From Pegoplata infirma (lineage: Eukaryota; Arthropoda; Insecta; Diptera; Anthomyiidae): a DNA stretch of 64,000 bases. Every line of letters begins with the position of its first letter. Positions within the stretch are counted from its first letter, which is position 1. Of the stretch, positions 23,540 to 34,883 are shown one piece after another. Under the pieces are notes generated by a model. The model saw nothing but the letters and a program-made list of their open reading frames with translations. It made no database searches and was not told where the DNA came from. A program made the translations under genes and the position numbers. Where the stretch lies: positions 76,187,337-76,251,336 of the forward strand of contig OY992540.1 of assembly GCA_963921195.1 (NCBI GenBank), in the 5' to 3' direction.

Positions 23540-24065
23540 TGTACAACGCAAGATAAGGATCAACCATATTGGTTCCAGCCAAGCGCACAACGTGGTGGTG
23601 GTTCTGTTAGCGTGTGCAAAAGTTTTACAGCCCATGGTAACGGCTTATTACTCTTTTGAGAAGGACTTTCAACTGCTAGAGGATATATCTATTCAATTTC
23701 TGAAGTATTTTCTTCATAGTTTGATCAAATATTTGGGTCTAAATCGACCCAGGCCTGAATTCAAAGAGATATTTCCCCCTGTCATAAGGCGAAATTCTTA
23801 ATGGACTGGTTCAGAAACAACAATTTTCGCCAATTATATTGGCCAAAAGATATTAAAACAGTCACCAGACATTAACCGAATTGAAAACCTTTGGTCTACT
23901 AACGATCGTGCCCCTTAAATCTACCAAATAACTATAAAAGTGAATTGATCAGCGCTATGAAGGATATCTAATCGAAAGCAACCATAAATGACTGCTCAAA
24001 ATCGGTCAAATCGATTTCAAATAGGATTAAATGTATTTTTAAAAGCTAAAGGAACAAGATTTTCA
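23540..24065 (+). pseudogene. Tc1-type transposase, 3' half (right arm)
   Basis: Mirror of the left arm, reading from 23585: AQRGGGGSV, FTAHGNGLLLF, stop, then IQRDISPCHKAKF and MDWFRNNN. The DNAP motif has decayed to DISP here but is DNAP in the left arm, so this arm is the more degraded one. At least five in-frame stops before about 23900. The 95-codon open frame 23514-23801 is out of frame with the transposase. Confidence 0.75.
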
Positions 24066-24989
24066 TCAGGCTGTGTTTAAATTTTGATCAACTTTTTATT
24101 TAATAAATAAATTTTTTTAGTGCGCTATAATTATGAACAGTCTATTTAAGACATTTTTAATAAAACCACCTCTGATATTTTTATTGTGTTATTTAAAACT
24201 GAATTATGACTTTAATTAAATAAATTTGAATAAAAATGTTTAATTGACACAAAAAAACTTGATATTTTTTTGATATTTTGAATAGAAACCATAAGTTGTA
24301 AAAAAAAATTTAAAGTGCGCTATAATTTTGAGCAGTACTTTACGTTTGAAACTAGACACTAAATGTAGTAAAACTGCATTTACAGTTTTTCATTTCGTGA
24401 TCCTGTTTCCTTTTAAATCACTTTAAAGTTTTAAAGGATAAAATTTTATAAAATATTTTTTAATATTTATATTTGTCCTAGGATGCCACTAGTGATAGCA
24501 AATGGCAGAGGAGGATCTCCCCTAATTTTCTTATTTTTTTTACATATCAGGAAAAAGTAAGTTACAACCTTTCAAAAATTAACATTCAATATCATTCAAA
24601 ATTTTCTACAAAATATGTTGAGAAAGTTTTTAAGGACTTTATTCAAATCCTTTTATCCTGAAATGGCAAAATAAAAAATGGAAAAATTAGAGGGGATCCC
24701 CCAATTTCATTTGCCATCAACAGTAGCATCCTAGGACAAGTACAAATATTTCAGAAATATTTTACAAAATGTATCCCTTAAAACTTTGAAGTCCTTTTAA
24801 AAGGAAATAGGATCACGAAATGAAAAACTGTAAATGCAGTTTTACTCCATTTAATCTCCACTTTCAGACGTATATCACTCGGGTCATGTCTAATAAACTG
24901 TAAAAGCAGTTTTACTCCATTTGATCTCAACTTTCAAACGTATATCATTCGCGTCATGTTTAATATTGGCTGTCGGACGGTGTAATAGC

Positions 24990-27765
24990 TAAAATGTCTC
25001 AGAATCTGAAATATTTTTATCGGAAAAATGTCTTATGTTAGACTCTAAATTTTTCTTAAACAAAAATGTTTCAGAATCTGAGACATATTCTATAGAAAAA
25101 AATTTTTAGAATCTGAGACTTTCTCTAAAAGAAAAATGTCGCGGAATCTGAGACTTTTTCTATAAGAAAAATGTCTCAGAATCTGAGACTTTTTCTATAA
25201 GAAAAATGTCTCAGAATCTGAGACTTTTTCTATAAGAAAAATGTCTCAGAATCTGAGACTTTTTCTATAAGAAAAATGTCTCAGAATCTGAGACTTTTTC
25301 TATAAGAAAAATGTCTCAGAATCTGAGACTTTTTCTATAAGAAAAATGTCTCAGAATCTGAGACTTTTTCTATAAGAAAAATGTCTCAGAATCTGAGACT
25401 TTTTCTATAAGAAAAATGTCTCAGAATCTGAGACTTTTTCTATAAGAAAAATGTCTCAGAATCTGAGACTTTTTCTATAAGAAAAATGTCTCAGAATCTG
25501 AGACTTTTTCTATAAGAAAAATGTCTCAGAATCTGAGACTTTTTCTATAAGAAAAATGTCTCAGAATCTGAGACTTTTTCTATAAGAAAAATGTCTCAGA
25601 ATCTGAGACTTTTTCTATAAGAAAAATGTCTCAGAATCTGAGACTTTTTCTATAAGAAAAATGTCTCAGAATCTGAGACTTTTTCTATAAGAAAAATGTC
25701 TCAGAATCTGAGACTTTTTCTATAAGAAAAATGTCTCAGAATCTGAGACTTTTTCTATAAGAAAAATGTCTCAGAATCTGAGACTTTTTCTATAAGAAAA
25801 ATGTCTCAGAATCTGAGACTTTTTCTATAAGAAAAATGTCTCAGAATCTGAGACTTTTTCTATAAGAAAAATGTCTCAGAATCTGAGACTTTTTCTATAA
25901 GAAAAATGTCTCAGAATCTGAGACTTTTTCTATAAGAAAAATGTCTCAGAATCTGAGACTTTTTCTATAAGAAAAATGTCTCAGAATCTGAGACTCACAT
26001 TTTTCTTATAGAAAAAGTCTCAGATTCTTATAAGAAAAATGTATCAGAATCTGAGACTTTTTCTATAAGAAAAATGTCTCAGAATCTGAGACTTTTTCTA
26101 TAAGAAAAATGTCTCAGAATCTGAGACTTTTTCTATAAGAAAAATGTCTCAGAATCTGAGACTTTTTCTATAAGAAAAATGTCTCAGAATCTGAGACTTT
26201 TTCTATAAGAAAAATGTCTCAGAATCTGAGACTTTTTCTATAAGAAAAATGTCTCAGAATCTGAGACTTTTTCTATAAGAAAAATGTCTCAGAATCTGAG
26301 ACTTTTTCTATAAGAAAAATGTCTCAGAATCTGAGACTTTTTCTATAAGAAAAATGTCTCAGAATCTGAGACTTTTTCTATAAGAAAAATGTCTCAGAAT
26401 CTGAGACTTTTTCTATAAGAAAAATGTCTCAGAATCTGAGACTTTTTCTATAAGAAAAATGTCTCAGAATCTGAGACTTTTTCTATAAGAAAAATGTCTC
26501 AGAATCTGAGACTTTTTCTATAAGAAAAATGTCTCAGAATCTGAGACTTTTTCTATAAGAAAAATGTCTCAGAATCTGAGACTTTTTCTATAAGAAAAAT
26601 GTCTCAGAATCTGAGACTTTTTCTATAAGAAAAATGTCTCAGAATCTGAGACTTTTTCTATAAGAAAAATGTCTCAGAATCTGAGACTTTTTCTATAAGA
26701 AAAATGTCTCAGAATCTGAGACTTTTTCTATAAGAAAAATGTCTCAGAATCTGAGACTTTTTCTATAAGAAAAATGTCTCAGAATCTGAGACTTTTTCTA
26801 TAAGAAAAATGTCTCAGAATCTGAGACTTTTTCTATAAGAAAAATGTCTCAGAATCTGAGACTTTTTCTATAAGAAAAATGTCTCAGAATCTGAGACTTT
26901 TTCTATAAGAAAAATGTCTCAGAATCTGAGACTTTTTCTATAAGAAAAATGTCTCAGAATCTGAGACTTTTTCTATAAGAAAAATGTCTCAGAATCTGAG
27001 ACTTTTTCTATAAGAAAAATGTCTCAGAATCTGAGACTTTTTCTATAAGAAAAATGTCTCAGAATCTGAGACTTTTTCTATAAGAAAAATGTCTCAGAAT
27101 CTGAGACTTTTTCTATAAGAAAAATGTCTCAGAATCTGAGACTTTTTCTATAAGAAAAATGTCTCAGAATCTGAGACTTTTTCTATAAGAAAAATGTCTC
27201 AGAATCTGAGACTTTTTCTATAAGAAAAATGTCTCAGAATCTGAGACTTTTTCTATAAGAAAAATGTCTCAGAATCTGAGACTTTTTCTATAAGAAAAAT
27301 GTCTCAGAATCTGAGACTTTTTCTATAAGAAAAATGTCTCAGAATCTGAGACATTTTCTATAAGAAAAATGTCTCAGAATCTGAGACATTTTCTATAAGA
27401 AAAATGTCTCAGAATCTGAGACTTTTTCTATAAGAAAAATGTCTCAGAATCTGAGACTTTTTCTATAAGAAAAATGTCTCAGAATCTGAGACTTTTTCTA
27501 TAAGAAAAATGTCTCAGAATCTGAGACTTTTTCTATAAAAAAAATGTCTCAGAATCTGAGACTTTTTCTATAAGAAAATTGTCTCAGAATCTGAGACTTT
27601 TTCTATAAGAAAAATGTCTCAGAATCTGAGACTTTTTCTATAAGAAAAATGTCTCAGAATCTGAGACTTTTTCTATAAGAAAAATGTCTCAGAATCTGAG
27701 ACTTTTTCTATAAGAAAAATGTCTCAGAATCTGAGACTTTTTTATAGGAAAAATTTTTCAGAATC
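24990..27765. repeat. 35-bp satellite, array 1
   Basis: Roughly 75 head-to-tail units. Each unit is GTCTCAGAATCTGAGAC (8-bp arms around one A) directly followed by TTTTTCTATAAGAAAAA (7-bp arms, ATA loop) and a single T. Units between about 25150 and 27730 are almost identical; both edges (24990-25140 and 27735-27765) are degenerate. Rare variants include GAGACATTTTCTA near 27350 and 27385. There are no variable spacers. Confidence 0.97.
25996..26028 (-). repeat. Inverted unit within array 1
   Basis: CATTTTTCTTATAGAAAAAG followed by TCTCAGATTCT is the reverse complement of the neighbouring units, recognisable by TTATA in place of TATAA. The following unit has TATCAG for TCTCAG and the phase is reset. 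Confidence 0.85.
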
Positions 27766-27779
27766 TGCTACTTTTTCAA

Positions 27780-28360
27780 TACGATGAAACCTTTTAAAAT
27801 TCCCTTATTTTTATTTACATTGCAAACATTATCTCTCAATAAAAATATTTTTTTTTGCTTTTTTACTACTTCAATGTCCACTTTTAACTCCACAGTGACT
27901 TCCTTATCATTTACATAGTTTTTTTAAACTACTTGTTTAAATTACTTTTTTACATACATAAAATAAAGTACAATACGAATATAAATGTGAATGAATGTGA
28001 GTGAATGTGACTTAAAATTGTTTTATTTTTTCCTGCTTTTTTTTTAATTATTGCAACACTTTACAATAAAAACAAAGGAAATTAAACAAAAATAAGAGTT
28101 TTTTTTTTATTTAATCCGTTTTATGTTTTAAACAACAAAAGGAAATAAATATTAAAAAAAAACTACAACAAAAGGTAGAAGAAAAAATGTTAAGTAAAGT
28201 TAACTAAAGCACTTGACTTTTTGTACTGTGTACATGATTGTACATGAACGAGTACGAGTGTATTGTTTAAGTACTAAAATACTCATTCGTATTCACTTGT
28301 TTAAGAAAACAGAAAAATCCTAAACATATTCTCGTGTTTATTTTTAATACCTTTCACTTC
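27780..28360. other. Low-copy AT-rich DNA after array 1
   Basis: Includes a short 'gaatgtgagtgaatgtga' direct repeat near 27990 and poly-T/poly-A tracts. No gene recognised. Confidence 0.35.
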
Positions 28361-28365
28361 ATGAT

Positions 28366-29325
28366 AGAGTGTTAATATTAGTTTGATATTGTGGTTGTAA
28401 CAACAAAAAAATAATTCATTTAAAATCAGTTAAAAATTTAGGTATACAAAAAAAATTTACGAAAAAGACCATCTTGTCCCACTTTGTGTCCGTTTTTCTT
28501 ATTTTTTTATATTTGGGAGGAAAATCACATTGCTACAAGAAAAAATATTAAAACCAAAGAAAATTTTATATTTTTATATTAATATTGATGCACTCAAAAA
28601 ATTATGTCACTTCGCTAAATTGCAATACCAACCTGACCAGGTGAATGCCCAACATATATGCCAAACTTCAGGAGCCTCCGTAAAGTCATTCAAAAGTTAG
28701 CGTGTTTTCCACAGACAGACAGACGGACGGACGGGCATCGCTAGATCGTCTTAAAATCGATCGAGGATCATGAATATATATACTTTATGGGGTCTTAAAC
28801 CAATATTTCGAGGTGTTACAAACGGAATGACAAACTTATCACTTATCACCCTCTATCACTAGATGGGAGGGTATAAAAATAACGTACACAAATCATTAAA
28901 AATTATAGAAGAATCACTTATTTTTACTTACAGAACAAAAATAAATGACTTTAAAAATTGAATGCTAATGAAAATCTTTATTTTTTATGTTGTTATTTTT
29001 GAAACATTTAAAAAAATTAACATTTGACAAATATTTTTTCATTTAAAAACGACAAAACGTAAATTTTTTTTAAATAAACTAAAAACAGTTAATGACATAA
29101 TTTTTTGAGTGCATCAATATTAATATAAAAATATAAAATTTTCTTTGGTTTTAATATTTTTTCTTGTAGCAATGTGATTTTCCTCCCAAATATAAAAAAA
29201 TAAGAAAAATGGACACACAGTGGGGCAAGATGGTCTTTTTCGTCAAATTTTTTTGTACGCCTTAATTTTTAACTGATTTTAATTAAGTTATTTTTTTGTT
29301 ATTACAAAAGCAATATCAAACTAAT
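28366..29325. mobile_element. Nested palindromic element
   Basis: Arms 28366-28613 and 29092-29325 are inverted copies: 'taatattagtttgatattg', 'gaccatcttg.cccac', 'gggaggaaaatcacattgct'. At the inner edge the arms carry CACTCAAAAAATTATGTCA in inverse orientation, so a CACTCAAAAAA-ended MITE (about 28594-29117) may be the insertion point. Between the arms lie a mini-me piece and the left arm of another inverted repeat. Confidence 0.65.
28614..28877 (-). repeat. mini-me class C fragment
   Basis: 'aataccaacctgaccagg', CAGACAGACAGACGGACGGA, 'atcgatcgaggatcatg', 'actttatggggtctta', and the end hairpin CCTCTATCACTAGATGGGAG. Lacks the ATTCGGC end. Confidence 0.75.
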
Positions 29326-29455
29326 ATTAACAGTGGTTCAAAAGTTATAAGCAAAAGACTGAATTTCGGCCAGGATTTTTCATGAATTTTTTTTTTGTAG
29401 AAAAAAAATTCAAAAAATTATTTATAGACATATAAAAACATGTTTGTATCAAGTG

Positions 29456-29520
29456 ACTATGGCACGATGGGTGGAGTGACTGGCCAGAATGTAGTTGATT
29501 GCGGGTTCGATTCCCAAAAA
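29456..29520 (+). repeat. tRNA-like sequence, possible SINE head
   Basis: TATGGCACGATGGGTGGAGT followed about 30 bp later by GCGGGTTCGATTCCC, a good B-box (GGTTCGATTCC). The upstream part is only A-box-like, and no seven-base acceptor stem closes, so a functional tRNA is unlikely. A tRNA-derived SINE head or tRNA pseudogene fits better. Confidence 0.35.
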
Positions 29521-29623
29521 TTTTATTAAAAATTTTTAAAAAATAGTTTAATAAAAAAATTGTAAAATATAACTTACGAAATCATTAATTTTTAATGTTT
29601 TCGTAGGTAATTTTTTTTAATTT

Positions 29624-29894
29624 GTTGGTAAAAATAACAGAACTATCATTAAATTTTAATGTTTTCGTAGGTTATTTTTTTCGAATTTGTTAGTAAAAAA
29701 GAGTGAAAAAAACGTAATTTTTTAATGTTTAATGTTATTTATTTTAGAAAATGTTGTCAACAGTAACAAATAAATGTTTATGTTTGTTAAAACAAATGAA
29801 TAATTACTGGGATGGTTTTCAATTGTTTATTCACTGATTTTAAATGTGTTTTCTTTTGTTTTTGCCTACAAAATATTTTGAGTGTAGTTTATTT
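29624..29894. repeat. 270-bp repeat, copy 1
   Basis: Direct-repeat partner of 32236-32512: 'ttttcgtaggttatttttt', 'attactgggatggttttcaa' and 'tgcctacaaaatattttgag' in the same order. Ends TTTTGAGTGTA, as in the ACAC..AAAAAA MITEs. Confidence 0.7.
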
Positions 29895-30329
29895 AAAATG
29901 TTTTACGTTTTGTCGTTTTTAAAAGAAAAAATATTTGTTAAATGTTCATTTTTTTTAAAGGTTTCAAAAATAACAACATAAAAAATAAAGACTTTCATTA
30001 GCATTCAATTTTTAAAGTCATTTATTTTTGTTCTGTAAGCAAAAATAAGTGATTCTTCTTTAATTTTTAATGATTTGTGTACGTTATTTTTTTTTTTTTT
30101 TATTTTTTTTAATTGTTGGATATTTTTTAAGGAAAATTCATAAGTTATTACCTACTTCCAACAGCGTATGCAGGACTGTTTTTCAGGGCCCAACAACAAC
30201 AACAAAAACTTTTTTGTTGTTTTTTTCGTGAGATTTGTGTTTTCCAATACATATAAAAAAAATATTTTTTTGTTGTTGTTGTTGGGCCCCCCCTCTGTAT
30301 ACGCCGATGCCTACTTCTGTTGGTTATTT

Positions 30330-32222
30330 TTTTGTAGACATTTGGCGATGTCCGTCCATCTGTCCATGTTAACGATACAGGTCGCAATTTTTAATCAATT
30401 GACTTGAAATTTGAAACTTAAGCCTCTTTTGGCCCAAGGACGAAGCCGATTGAAAATCGGTCCATATTTAGAACTGGCCCCATTAGACTGGCATTTGGTT
30501 GTATGGCAAAAACGTTCTTCCGATTTTGAACGTCAGGGAAAATTTTTATTCTTTTATACCTAAAACTTATGTGGTACAAATTTGAGGCCAATCGGATTAA
30601 ATAAACCCATGGCGCCCGGCGATCAAAGATTTGGATTTTTGAAAATTTTTAGAAAAAAAAAAATTTAAAAACGATGTCTTGGGACACATCATGCTTATTA
30701 TTTTTGATGCGCTGAACACGAATTTCAAAGAATTTTGAAAATCGGTCAAACGGTTTTCGATATATCGCTTTTTTAAATTCGCAAAAAAATGACTGTTTTT
30801 TCTTACGTTCTAGAAATTAAAAAAAAAAAAATCTCAAAATTTCTTACCCTTAACCCTTTCAAAGAGCTTGACACAATATTTCATTTAAAATTAATTTGAC
30901 CCATATCCGATGATTTTAGCCCGTGGCGCCCATCAATCTAAGATTTACATTTTTGGAAAATTTCCACCAAAATTTTAGATTTTTAAAAAATTAAAAATAA
31001 AAATAAAATATCTCGCGATACATTATTTTTATTAATTTTGGCATGCTGAACACAAATATGAAACAATATCGTAAATCGGTCGAACGGTTTTTGAGTTATC
31101 GCCATTTGACATTTGTCAAAAATTTCACAAAATGGCGGTTTTTTCCTACGTTCGTTTAAAACAATTTAAAAATTTTGTTTCCGTTAACTATTTCATAGAG
31201 CTGGAGACAAGCTTTCATTTAAACTTAATTTTAGCCAAATCAGATCATTTTAACCCATGGCGCCCTTCGATCAAAGTTTAGAGTTTTTGATAAAAATTTT
31301 GTAGAAAGGAAAACTTTGATCGAAGGGCGCCACGGGTCAAAATAATAGGATTTGGGTCAAATTAATTTTGAATAAAGGATTGGGTCAAGCTCTTTGAAAG
31401 GGTTAACGGAATGTAATTTTGAGACTTTTTAAAAAAAATTCTTGAACGATGGAAAAAATCGCCATTTTTCGCAAATTTCAAATAATGCTACCACGAAAAC
31501 CGTTTGACCGATTTTAAAAATTCTTTGATATTCGTGTTCAGCGCATCAAAATTAATAAGTCGCAAGATATATTTTTTTAAAATTATTTTTTCAAAATTTT
31601 TTTTAAAATCTAAAACTTTGAACGCCGGGCACCACGGGTTAATTTAATCCGATTGACCTCAAATGTGTACCACATATTTTTTAGGTCCACTAGAATAAAA
31701 ATTTGACCGTACACTTGGGAAAATCAAAAGTTGAAGAAAAATGTCAGTCTAAGCCCCTATACTAAGGTCCTCTTTAGTTTTGGCTCAAACGACTATAATA
31801 ACCGTGTTATAATAGGTATCTTTTCGAAATTTGGCAGGTGAACGTGTATTGCATTCACAAATCACCATTCCAAATTTTAAAGAAATCGGACCAGTTCTTC
31901 TTGTAGCCCCCATACAAACCACCTTCCCGATTTTCACATAAATCTCTTAAATTTCATGAAAATAGAAAATATTTAATTAACATTTCGTTTGTATATAACC
32001 TTATCAAGGCCCCTTGTGAAAATTTTTCCTGATATTCAGTTAAAGCGCTTTATTGTCAACAAATAGAAGCCTATTTCACTAAAATTTGATGTGTGAGTGT
32101 TTTTTACACTTATTAAAGATTTGACAAAATATAGATCTAACGGTCCATCGGACCCATTTTCCTGGAAACTCTGGTGTAGGGTATTATATGGTCGGTCTTG
32201 ACCGACTATAATTTTCTTACTT
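30330..32222 (+). mobile_element. mini-me class B, interrupted
   Basis: Left part 30330-30482: 'ggcgatgtccgtccatctgt', 'gatacaggtcgcaattttt', 'ggtccatatttagaactgg'. After a foldback insertion (30484-31751) it resumes 'actaaggtcctctttagtt' and ends GACCGACTATAATTTTCTTA, CTTGTTT. Order matches the uninterrupted copy at 35953-36720. The terminal TATACCC hairpin is missing on the left. Confidence 0.75.
30484..31751. mobile_element. 1.27-kb foldback element (TAGACTGRCATTT ends)
   Basis: Ends TAGACTGGCATTTGG and, inverted, TAGACTGACATTTTTC, with GCCCC just outside both edges. Each half contains tandem cousins of a ~300-bp module ('ggtttt.g..atatcgc', 'gcgcc.....tcaaagttt', 'aaagagcttg'). The dyad centre is near 31290, where CTTTGATCGAAGGGCGCC faces its complement. 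No coding. The modules also occur as loose fragments at 3787, 35530 and 58880. Confidence 0.75.
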
Positions 32223-32235
32223 GTTTTTTTTTTTT

Positions 32236-32512
32236 TTTTTAATTTGTTGGGAAAAATAACGCAACCATTATTAATTTTTAATGTTTTCGTAGGTTATTTT
32301 TTTCGAATTTTTTGGTAAAAAAATGAAAGTGACGTTATTTTTTAATGTTCAATGTTTTTAATTTTATAAAATTTAATTAACAGAAAAAAATAAATGTTAA
32401 TATTTGTTAAAATAAATGAAAAATTACTGGGATGGTTTTCAAATGTTTTATCTCTTGATTTTAATATGTTTTTATTTTTTTTTTTGCCTACAAAATATTT
32501 TGAGTGTAATAA
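32236..32512. repeat. 270-bp repeat, copy 2
   Basis: Same features as 29624-29894, directly after a class B mini-me copy. Both copies sit in the same orientation 2.6 kb apart. Confidence 0.7.
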
Positions 32513-32854
32513 ATTAATTACTTAACATTCATGGGAAGGGGACAGGTAAAATTTATAATTCTAACATTTTTGAACATTGTGTAGCGCATCGAAAAATTCG
32601 TCTTAACTATTTCACTTGTTTTTGAAATTCTTCGACTTCTTTTTTAAAACAAAAGCTGCATTAAAGCAAAAAAAAAAAAGAAAAACAACAACAGCGACAC
32701 ACAATGTGAAGAAAAATAAACAAAAAACAATGGCGAACTTGACGTAATTTACAAACAAGTCATGCGTATGGCTTCCTTGTGCTCTTTAGCTTTTCAAAAA
32801 CATGCAAACAAACAAAAACATACACAAACACACAGTTTATTTCATATGCCAACA

Positions 32855-33830
32855 GTTTTAAAAAAACTTGAATGCACAGTGGAATTCACCTTTAAAAAAA
32901 AAATCAAACCTTACACAGTTAATTGCAATTGTTCTAGTGATCACAAATCTGGTCACTAAACTTTCCCATCACATCAGGTTTTTAAGAAAATTGAGGTCAA
33001 TGTTAAAAAAATTGCCATTTTGGGCATTTTTAACAACTCATAAAGGAGGAACATAGCGACTTAAAAATAAATCAAGGGTAAAGCTTAAACATTGCGTCTA
33101 AGGATTCTGAACTTATTTGGTCAGTCGCCTTAACCTTTAGGGAACCAATTGTCTCTCAATGATGTCTTATTCCCAAAAAACGATTTTTTCCGCTACAAAT
33201 CATATTAAAAAAAACTTTATGCGACTGAAACGCCACCTTATACACTTGATTACAATTATTCTCCTGGTGGCAAATCCGGTCTCAAAATTTTCCCATTACA
33301 TCAGTTTTTTGAGAAATTTGAAATACAAAAATTTGCTTTTTCGGAAATATTTACCAACTTATGTATATCGGATAAACCCGATGTGCTGACGACTTAAAAT
33401 TAAGTCAAGGGTAAAGCTCAAACGTTACTCTTAAGATCTAACTCCTTTCAGCAGTCGCTATAAGCGTTGGAGCACCAATTGCCTTTTAATAAGGTATTTT
33501 CCCCCAAAAACGATTTTCTTCGATAAGACATCATTGAAGGACAATTGGTGCCCAAAGGGTTAATGAGACTGATCAAATGAGTTCTGGAACTTAAAGAATA
33601 TTGTTTAGGCTTTGCCTTCGACTAATTTTGAAGTCGCCATCACATACGAGTTTCCAAAAATGCCCAAAAAGGCGATTTTTTGAACATTGGCCTCAATTTT
33701 CTCAACAACCTGATGTGATGGAAAATTTTTGAGATCAGACTTTTGACCAGCAGATCTATTGCAATCAAGTGTATAATGTCGCGTCCCAATCGCATTTTTA
33801 ATGTTTAGTAGTGTAGTATTTGAAAAATCA
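32855..33830. mobile_element. Inverted-repeat element with three related modules
   Basis: Modules at 32875-33060, 33185-33390 (direct) and 33605-33810 (inverted) share 'ttcccat.acatcag.ttttt.agaaa', 'gcgac' and 'aaacgattttttccg' phrases. The outer pair (32875 and 33810) forms the dyad. Open frames at 32762-33389 and 33605-33838 come from these modules and show no protein family. Confidence 0.55.
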
Positions 33831-33839
33831 TATATCAAT

Positions 33840-34780
33840 TAATAATTTAATTGTATCAACTAAACATTTTATTGAAATATTTTATTTAATGGAAAATGTA
33901 ATGCCAGCATTATTTCTTGTATGTCAAAATAAGTGCATTAAAACCTCTATTTTTTGGTTTCTGAAAAGAAAGTTCAAGATATTTCTGTAGTTTATTAATT
34001 CTTCAATCCACATGATTTTTTTCATTTGCCCCACTGTAAAAGTTATATTAACAGTGTGTGTTAGTTTGCTTATTAAACTGCATATGTATTGGTTTGTATG
34101 TTTGTTTATAATGGTTCTTGAACCCACGATTTTAACATCGAGTGTAACGGAATGTTGTTATTTTACTTTGAAATTAAATAGCAGCATGTCTCGTGAGTAG
34201 TAGAGTGACTTTTAATACACACAAACACTACTTAAACATACTCACACACACACTCACTCATCTTTCCTATACAATATTAACATTTTAGTTCTTACAACAA
34301 TACAACAATGTTGGACTACAATAACAACGTCAAAAATCCCCCATAAAGTACTTAGCTTCATTACCTTCATGTGTCTATAGTTGACACTTTTTATTGGCTA
34401 CAAAAGCTTTGGAAGCACAAGTATACGATTATAAAGAAAAAGCTACAAAATTCATGTTGCTGAAGACAATAAAAACAGAAAAAACTTTGCCATCTTAAAA
34501 TGTGTGTGTGAATAAAATGTATAGAGGAGGAAACAGCATCTCAGGATCATAAAGTACAAAGATGAATTAATGAAAATTTTGTCGTGTATAACAATTTGAG
34601 CAAAAATTAAAGTCTATAGGATAATAAAACAGGGTAATAAAATTTAAATATTATCTGCAAATATTTAATAGTTTATTTTATATATATTTTGCACAGTAGA
34701 ACAACAAGTTGTTATTTTCAGACAAAATTTTCTAACAAAAAAATCTTATTTAAAATTTTTAAAAAAAATTTATAAATTTT
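33840..34780. other. Low-copy AT-rich DNA
   Basis: ACACACACACTCACTCA near 34243 is a short dinucleotide-rich tract. No coding region or repeat family recognised. Confidence 0.35.
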
Positions 34781-34872
34781 TATAGAAAAATTCCCAGATT
34801 CTGAAACCGTTTTATAAAAATTCTAAAATTAAATTTTTTTATTCTGAGAATTTTTTTAGAAAAATTTTCAAA
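34781..34872. repeat. Diverged 35-bp satellite monomers
   Basis: 'agattctgaaaccgttttataaa' and 'attctgagaatttttttagaaa' keep the two-palindrome order of the satellite with many substitutions. Confidence 0.45.
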
Positions 34873-34883
34873 TGTTGAGCCAC

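Larger units (their letters stand above)
22315..24340. mobile_element. Palindromic Tc1-like element, 2026 bp
   Basis: Termini AAGTACTGCTCAATATTACA and, inverted, AAGTACTGCTCAAAATTATA, both followed by GCGCACTTTAAA; TA at 22313-22314 and 24341-24342. Removing it restores the foldback host arm. Arms of ~1 kb flank a 95-bp spacer (23445-23539), and each arm holds the same 3' half of a Tc1 transposase, so two 3' halves face away from each other. A second terminus-like copy lies inside each arm (22842-22864; 24121-24142), recalling the IR/DR organisation of some Tc1/mariner elements. Confidence 0.85.
22275..24983. mobile_element. ACACCGTCCGAC foldback element, copy 2, interrupted
   Basis: The right end (GTCGGACGGTGT at 24983) and both arms match copy 1. 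'TTAAACACGAACTGGATA' at 22293-22310 matches, inverted, copy 1's right arm, while the expected ACACCGTCCGAC terminus is missing on the left, so the left tip is lost. The Tc1-like palindrome 22315-24340 splits the left arm. A ~65-bp segment near the right tip is duplicated ('agttttactccattt.atctc' at 24837 and 24912). Confidence 0.75.
28877..30105. mobile_element. Inverted-repeat element (AACGTACACAAATCATT type)
   Basis: 28877-29085 and 29890-30100 are inverted copies: 'aacgtacacaaatcattaaa', 'gaatcacttatttttactta', 'aatgctaatgaaa'. One arm overlaps the palindrome at 28366-29325, showing composite nesting. Related 'attaatttttaatgttttcg'-type ends occur at about 29590, 29650 and 32270. Confidence 0.6.

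Noticed and set aside
23514..23801. 95-codon open frame as a gene
   Set aside because: It overlaps, in another frame, the decayed Tc1 transposase half, which accounts for the coding-like composition.
24990..27765. CRISPR-like regular repeats of 35 bp
   Set aside because: The units are directly contiguous with no variable spacers, and the context is insect-type eukaryotic DNA; this is a satellite.
29456..29520. Functional tRNA gene
   Set aside because: A good B-box but no closing acceptor stem and only a weak A-box; kept only as tRNA-like.
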